From an uncultured Ruminococcus sp. (GTDB lineage Bacteria > Bacillota > Clostridia > Oscillospirales > Ruminococcaceae), in the NCBI GenBank assembly GCA_937894495.1, contig CALCRR010000052.1:1-10186 (forward strand): a stretch of DNA of 10,186 bases, given 5' to 3'. Below the pieces are notes generated by a model, which was not told where the DNA came from, made no database searches, and saw only the letters and a list, made by a program, of their open reading frames with translations. The position numbers were made by a program, and so were the translations under genes. Positions 6,542-10,186 of the stretch are shown piece after piece; position 1 is the stretch's first letter; each line of letters starts with the position of its first letter.

Positions 6542-7865
6542 TCTGCTTGACAGGGTCAGTAAGACCATAAAAAAGTATGATATGATAAAAGAGGGCGAAC
6601 GGCTGCTTGTGGGGCTTTCGGGCGGAGCAGACAGCGTTGCGCTCCTTTTGTGTTTAAATAAGCTGGGGTTTGGTGTCTCGGCGCTGCACGTTAACCATTG
6701 CCTGAGAGGTGAGGAGAGCGACGGCGACCAGCGCTTTTGTGAAGAGCTATGCAAAAGGCTGGGCATACCGCTTACGGTGAAGAGGATAGACGTTATCAGC
6801 TACTGTAAAGCAAATTCGCTTTCCACCGAGGAGGGCGCAAGGGTGCTGAGATACAAAGCCTTTTATGAAGCAGGGCTTGACAAAATATGTACAGCCCATA
6901 ACCTTGACGACTGCCTTGAAACGGCGGTATTCAACCTTGCAAGGGGCTCGGGGCTGAAAGGCGTAAGCTCGATACCCCCTGTGAGAGATAATGTTATCAG
7001 ACCGCTCATAGAGTGTTCAAGGGGTGAGATAGAGCAGTTTCTGGCAGACGAGGGGCAGAGCTTTGTCACCGACTCCACCAACCTGACAGATGATTATTCA
7101 CGCAATAAGATAAGGCACAGAGTGCTGCCCGAGCTTAAAAATATCAACAGCTCGCTGCTTGCCACCTACCGCAGAACGGCGGAATATCTCAGGCAGGACA
7201 GCGCTTTTCTTGAAGCTCTGGCTGACAAGGCTTTAGAGGAATGCCGTGTGAATGAGGGGTCGGGGGGCTTTGCAAGAGAAAAGCTCATGAGCCTTGAATA
7301 CCCCGTGAAGCGCCGTGTCATCATGCGGCTGCTGGAGGAAAACGGCGTGTCGGCTTCCAGCGAGCTGGTGGAGCTCACCGACAGGCTTATCAGCGAGGGG
7401 GGCAAGCTCAATGTCAAGGAAAACTGCTTTGCAGCTACAAGGTCGTCGCTTTTGTATTTCTATAAGGAGCAGGAGAGCGAAAGCGAGGATAAGCAGCTGA
7501 ACGTCCCCGAAAACGGTGAGGTGGAATGGCAGGGCAGAAAAATTATCTTTAAAATTATTGAAATTGACGGGAAATTTGAAAATGTTAATAAAAAGTTTGC
7601 AAATTCGTGTCTCGATTATGATAAAATAATTGGTGAGCTTGTTTTGAGACAGCGTAAAGCAGGCGACAAGCTCAGGCTGGTGAGCCGTGATTTCAGCTCG
7701 GACGTGAGAATGCTTTTAAAACAGGCGTTTAAAGCCCATGAACGCAGCTCTGCCGTGATCCTGGCAGACAGCGAGGGCGTGGTGATGGTGGAAGGATACG
7801 GCTGCGCCCAGCGTGTGAAAATTGACGAAAGCACTAAAAAAGTGCTTGTTTTTTACTGCGAATAG
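6531..7865 (+). CDS. tilS: tRNA(Ile)-lysidine synthetase
   Basis: Modifies C34 of the CAU-anticodon isoleucine tRNA to lysidine using ATP and lysine, so that it reads AUA; an essential step, and AUA is common in this window. The 444 aa fit the family. The PP-loop SGGADS is at residues 30-35; other N-domain motifs are ALHVNHCLRG, TAHNLDDCLET and RGSGLKGVSSIPP. The C-terminal TilS domain includes LRQRKAGDKLRL near residue 365. The ATG at 6531 lies inside the end of dnaB (11-nt overlap), with AGAGGAG (6509-6515) 15 nt upstream. A short stretch (7541-7630) encoding the linker before the C-terminal domain is only about 21% GC, unlike its surroundings. The last codons contain an intrinsic terminator. 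Confidence 0.95.
   Translation: MKVDLLDRVSKTIKKYDMIKEGERLLVGLSGGADSVALLLCLNKLGFGVSALHVNHCLRGEESDGDQRFCEELCKRLGIPLTVKRIDVISYCKANSLSTEEGARVLRYKAFYEAGLDKICTAHNLDDCLETAVFNLARGSGLKGVSSIPPVRDNVIRPLIECSRGEIEQFLADEGQSFVTDSTNLTDDYSRNKIRHRVLPELKNINSSLLATYRRTAEYLRQDSAFLEALADKALEECRVNEGSGGFAREKLMSLEYPVKRRVIMRLLEENGVSASSELVELTDRLISEGGKLNVKENCFAATRSSLLYFYKEQESESEDKQLNVPENGEVEWQGRKIIFKIIEIDGKFENVNKKFANSCLDYDKIIGELVLRQRKAGDKLRLVSRDFSSDVRMLLKQAFKAHERSSAVILADSEGVVMVEGYGCAQRVKIDESTKKVLVFYCE
7829..7854 (+). terminator. Intrinsic terminator inside the 3' end of tilS
   Basis: AAGCACT (7829-7835), an AAAAA loop and AGTGCTT (7841-7847) form a perfect 7-bp stem followed by G and six T residues (7849-7854). The structure ends nine bases before the last base of the TAG (7863-7865), so it encodes the terminal residues STKKVLVFY while serving as a stop signal for RNA polymerase. 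The stem is only moderately GC-rich, so termination may be partial. It would separate the gdpP-tilS transcript from ftsH. Confidence 0.65.
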
Positions 7866-7927
7866 TGGCTTTTGTCAGTATTTTGACTAACGGCACGGCT
7901 TTTCACGCTGTTGTCACATTAAAGGGT

Positions 7928-7933
7928 TATAAT
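7928..7933 (+). promoter_or_regulatory. Probable ftsH promoter -10 element
   Basis: A perfect TATAAT lies between the tilS terminator and ftsH, in an AT-rich stretch. No good -35 hexamer stands 16-18 nt upstream; TTGTCA at 7911-7916 is only 11 nt away, so the promoter may be weak, activator-dependent or misassigned. It would give ftsH a leader of about 105 nt containing two small hairpins (CCCC/GGGG at 7975-7990, CCGC/GCGG at 8010-8021). Confidence 0.4.
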
Positions 7934-8026
7934 AACTCAGTATAGTTGGTATCATAATTAAAATGCATTGAAAACCCCTGTGTTTCGGGGGAATATCCAT
8001 ATTTTTACACCGCTTGGGCGGAATTT

Positions 8027-8049
8027 AGGAAAAAGGTTGTGATATATTG
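8027..8049 (+). promoter_or_regulatory. Ribosome site and TTG start of ftsH
   Basis: AGGA (8027-8030) and AAAAGG (8031-8036) precede a TTG at 8047 by about 10 nt. An in-frame TAG at 8026-8028 excludes any start further upstream, and the next in-frame ATG lies inside the first membrane segment, so TTG at 8047 is the only start that keeps the whole N-terminal signal anchor. Confidence 0.7.
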
Positions 8050-9975
8050 AAAAACGGCGGAAGGTCCTTACTGATCTACCTGATAGTATCGGTGTGCATT
8101 GTTTTCGGGCTTGTCTATATCCTTATGAGTATGAGCAGCAAGACTGACGAGGTCAAGTATTCTGAGGTCATGTCACAGTTCGATGATCTTAATGTGTCAT
8201 ATTTTGAGCTTGATCTTGGCTCGGGTGAGCTGACCTATAAGCTCAAGGACGACGATAAAAAGGAGTATACCTACAGCGTGCCCAACGTCTCGCTCTTTGC
8301 TAACGAGGTGCTGGGGGGCGAGGACGCAGTTAACTACCGCAAGGCTTATGACGAAGCCAACCCCGACGCTCCGCTGGAGTATGATCTCATACCCATTTCA
8401 GACAACAGCTTCTGGCTCAATCTGATACCTACGCTGCTCATGCTGGGGGTCATGATCTTCTTCTTCGTGTTTATGATGAGGAGCGCAGGCGGCGGCAAGA
8501 TGACAGGCTTTGGCAAGACCAACGCAAGGCTTGCTCCCAGCAGCAAAAAAGCCACCTTTGACGACGTGGCAGGTGCTGACGAGGAAAAGGAAGAGCTCAA
8601 GGAGATAGTTGATTTTCTCAAGGATAACAAAAAATATGTGGATATCGGTGCAAGGATACCCAAGGGCGTGCTGCTGCTGGGACCTCCCGGTACAGGTAAG
8701 ACTCTGCTGGCGAGAGCTGTTGCCGGCGAGGCTAACGTGCCCTTCTTCTCCATCTCGGGCTCAGATTTTGTTGAGATGTTCGTGGGCGTGGGAGCTTCGA
8801 GGGTGAGAGACCTTTTCGAGCAGGCTAAAAAAAGCGCACCTGCCATCATTTTTATTGACGAGATAGACGCTGTGGGACGCCAGAGAGGCGCAGGTCTCGG
8901 CGGCGGCCACGATGAGAGAGAGCAGACCCTCAACCAGCTGCTGGTGGAGATGGACGGCTTTGCTGATAACGAGTCGGTGATCGTAATGGCAGCTACCAAC
9001 AGGCGTGATATTTTAGACCCTGCCCTTTTGAGACCCGGCAGATTTGACAGACAGATACTTGTAAGCTACCCCGATATAAAGGGCAGAGAGGAAATTTTAA
9101 AGGTACACACCAGAAACAAGCCCCTTGGACCCGATGTGAGCCTTGAAACTATCGCAAAAACAACAGTTGGCTTCACAGGCGCTGACCTTGAAAACCTGGT
9201 GAACGAGGCTTCGCTGCTGGCTGCGAGAAAGAACAGAAAGGCTATCACCAAGGAGGATATGGAGGAGGCTTCTATCAAGGTAGTTGCAGGCCCCGAGAAG
9301 AAATCCAAGGTGGTGTCTGAGGCTGAGAGAAGGCTGACAGCCTACCATGAGGGCGGTCACGCTATCTGCACCTACTACTGCAAGACCAGCGATAAGGTAC
9401 ACCAGGTGACCATAATCCCCAGAGGTCAGGCAGGCGGCTTCACCATGAGCCTGCCCGAGAAGGATAAGTCATTTGTGAGCAAGAACGAGATGTACAACAA
9501 CATCATCGTGCTGCTGGGCGGCAGAGTTGCCGAAAAGCTCATACTTGACGATATCTCCACAGGCGCTTCAAACGACCTTGAAAGAGCCACATCTACCGCA
9601 AGGAGCATGGTGACGAGGTACGGCTTCAGCGATAATCTGGGTCCTGTGGTCTACGGTCAGGGTGAGCATGAGGTGTTCCTTGGCAGAGACTACACCAACA
9701 CCCCCAGCTATTCAGACAACGTTGCGGCTGAGATAGACAACGAGATAAGGTCTATCGTAGAGTCAGCCTTTGACGACGCCGAGAAGATACTCACCGAGCA
9801 CATGGATAAGCTGCACATCATCGCAAAGTATCTCATGAAGAATGAGAAGATAGACGGCAGCCGGTTTGAAAAGCTCATGAACGGCGAGATACCCGGGTTT
9901 GAGTATGAGGATATCCCTGCTGAGAGCGTTTCGGAGGTCAGCGACAGTCAGGCTGATGAAAGCTCTGAGGAATAA
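8047..9975 (+). CDS. ftsH: ATP-dependent zinc metalloprotease FtsH
   Basis: Membrane-anchored hexameric AAA+ protease that extracts and degrades misfolded or regulatory membrane and cytosolic proteins. The 642 aa are typical. Order: first membrane segment (about 7-27), an extracytoplasmic domain (about 30-115), second membrane segment (about 122-146), then the AAA module with Walker A GPPGTGKT (212-219), pore motif MFVGVGASRVRDLF, Walker B with D271-E272 in IIFIDEIDAVG, and the second region of homology ending in RPGRFDR. The protease site is HEGGH (434-438) with the third zinc ligand D510 in SNDLERAT. A glycine replaces the commoner alanine in HEAGH, a tolerated variant. The C-terminus is an acidic, serine-rich tail. 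The start is TTG. It is separated from tilS by 181 nt and followed by a lone MITE end and a strong terminator, so it is probably a single-gene transcript. Confidence 0.97.
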   Translation: MKNGGRSLLIYLIVSVCIVFGLVYILMSMSSKTDEVKYSEVMSQFDDLNVSYFELDLGSGELTYKLKDDDKKEYTYSVPNVSLFANEVLGGEDAVNYRKAYDEANPDAPLEYDLIPISDNSFWLNLIPTLLMLGVMIFFFVFMMRSAGGGKMTGFGKTNARLAPSSKKATFDDVAGADEEKEELKEIVDFLKDNKKYVDIGARIPKGVLLLGPPGTGKTLLARAVAGEANVPFFSISGSDFVEMFVGVGASRVRDLFEQAKKSAPAIIFIDEIDAVGRQRGAGLGGGHDEREQTLNQLLVEMDGFADNESVIVMAATNRRDILDPALLRPGRFDRQILVSYPDIKGREEILKVHTRNKPLGPDVSLETIAKTTVGFTGADLENLVNEASLLAARKNRKAITKEDMEEASIKVVAGPEKKSKVVSEAERRLTAYHEGGHAICTYYCKTSDKVHQVTIIPRGQAGGFTMSLPEKDKSFVSKNEMYNNIIVLLGGRVAEKLILDDISTGASNDLERATSTARSMVTRYGFSDNLGPVVYGQGEHEVFLGRDYTNTPSYSDNVAAEIDNEIRSIVESAFDDAEKILTEHMDKLHIIAKYLMKNEKIDGSRFEKLMNGEIPGFEYEDIPAESVSEVSDSQADESSEE

Positions 9976-9978
9976 GAA

Positions 9979-9998
9979 TTTAGTGTCAACACACCCTA
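9979..9998 (-). repeat. Solo copy of the MITE terminal repeat after ftsH
   Basis: Read on the minus strand this 20-mer, TAGGGTGTGTTGACACTAAA, is identical to 4538-4557, that is, the left flank TA, the 17-bp terminal repeat and one further base. The rest of the element is absent on either side. It begins three bases after the ftsH stop codon. It could be a remnant of a decayed element or a preferred target region. No partner repeat is visible within the remaining window. Confidence 0.8.
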
Positions 9999-10000
9999 AT

Positions 10001-10034
10001 ATCTCCCTTGCTATGCGCAGGGGAGATTTTTGTT
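10001..10034 (+). terminator. Intrinsic terminator of ftsH
   Basis: ATCTCCCTTGC (10001-10011) pairs with GCAGGGGAGAT (10017-10027), giving an 11-bp stem with one T-G wobble and a 5-nt loop, followed by TTTTGTT (10028-10034). Stem strength, loop size and U-tract all fit Rho-independent termination 25 nt after the ftsH stop. Confidence 0.88.
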
Positions 10035-10127
10035 AAGGACATAACTTTGTGTAAAAGCTAAAAAATTGCCAGGCAGACTGTGATATGCGAATACAGCTTT
10101 TTGCCGATTATAATGGTTTGCGCCTTG

Positions 10128-10162
10128 AAAAAGGGGCAGCCCTCTCTTGCAGGGCTTCCCCT
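10128..10162 (-). terminator. Probable terminator for a convergent gene to the right
   Basis: AGGGG-C-AGCCCT (10132-10143) and AGGGCT-T-CCCCT (10151-10162) form an 11-bp stem with one mismatch and a 7-nt loop. On the minus strand the stem is followed by TTTTT (complement of 10128-10132), the arrangement of an intrinsic terminator. On the plus strand the downstream sequence TCTTTAAAA is a poor U-tract. This suggests a leftward gene beyond the right edge, though a dispersed GC-rich repeat is also possible. Confidence 0.45.
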
Positions 10163-10171
10163 CTTTAAAAA

Positions 10172-10186
10172 CAGTCCACCGGACTG
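10172..10186. repeat. Short palindrome at the window edge
   Basis: CAGTCC, ACC, GGACTG forms a 6-bp perfect hairpin with a 3-nt loop, cut by or ending at the window edge. It lies 10 nt after the preceding hairpin. It may be part of a larger repeat continuing to the right; the truncated view does not allow a decision. Confidence 0.4.

Noticed and set aside
8346..8999. 217-codon reverse-strand ORF inside ftsH
   Set aside because: Lies entirely antisense to the conserved AAA domain; serine/proline-rich shadow composition and no independent signals.
9346..9360. HEGGH instead of HEAGH as a broken FtsH active site
   Set aside because: The HExxH zinc-binding pattern is intact and the third ligand D510 is present; Gly at this place is a tolerated variant.
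10109..10114. TATAAT in the region after ftsH
   Set aside because: No -35 at proper distance on either strand (the site is nearly symmetric) and no gene follows within the window.
10058..10186. 42 open codons on the minus strand reaching the right edge
   Set aside because: Runs through the GC-rich hairpin and palindrome and has no recognisable protein character; cannot be told from chance in a truncated view.
1..10186. CRISPR array, tRNA/rRNA gene, prophage or defence island
   Set aside because: No regularly spaced long direct repeats, no cloverleaf or rRNA-like stretch, and all six long genes are standard housekeeping genes.

Overview
The window looks like chromosomal core DNA of a Gram-positive gut clostridium, most likely a Ruminococcus-like member of the Oscillospiraceae. 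This rests on protein content (RNase J, a GdpP-type c-di-AMP phosphodiesterase, Firmicutes-like TilS and FtsH), heavy use of AGA/AGG for arginine and ATA for isoleucine, and roughly balanced GC. The assignment is by pattern recognition, not by search. Six complete genes are certain, all on the + strand: rnj, gdpP, rplI, dnaB, tilS and ftsH.

Layout. Positions 1-85 may hold the tail of an unidentified upstream gene. A near-consensus sigma-A promoter (75-103) is followed by about 450 nt before rnj. That leader contains a GATC-type hairpin motif, a 7-bp tandem repeat, and a Shine-Dalgarno that sits 48 nt from the rnj ATG but suits a 16-codon leader ORF overlapping the rnj start. rnj and gdpP are separated by 117 nt holding an 18-bp tandem duplication and a second array of the same 7-bp repeat. 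gdpP ends exactly at the edge of a 160-bp inverted-repeat element (MITE-like), after which rplI, dnaB and tilS follow in a tight operon (2-nt gap, then 11-nt overlap). An intrinsic terminator is embedded in the last codons of tilS. ftsH has its own leader, a TATAAT box and a TTG start. It is followed by a lone copy of the MITE terminal repeat and a strong terminator. The last 150 nt hold no supported gene, only a hairpin that would terminate a gene arriving from the right and a short palindrome.

How the genes relate. They are housekeeping functions: mRNA decay and maturation (RNase J), c-di-AMP turnover (GdpP), ribosome structure (bL9), replication fork unwinding (DnaB), decoding of AUA codons (TilS, relevant in an ATA-rich genome) and membrane protein quality control (FtsH). 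gdpP-rplI-dnaB and tilS-ftsH are both familiar Firmicutes neighbourhoods, here joined; the hpt gene that often lies between tilS and ftsH is absent.

I found no new defence, secretion or biosynthetic system. The interesting signal is in the spaces between genes: dispersed repeats, a small non-autonomous element that appears to have split an operon while rebuilding the upstream stop codon, and an unusual translation-initiation region for rnj.
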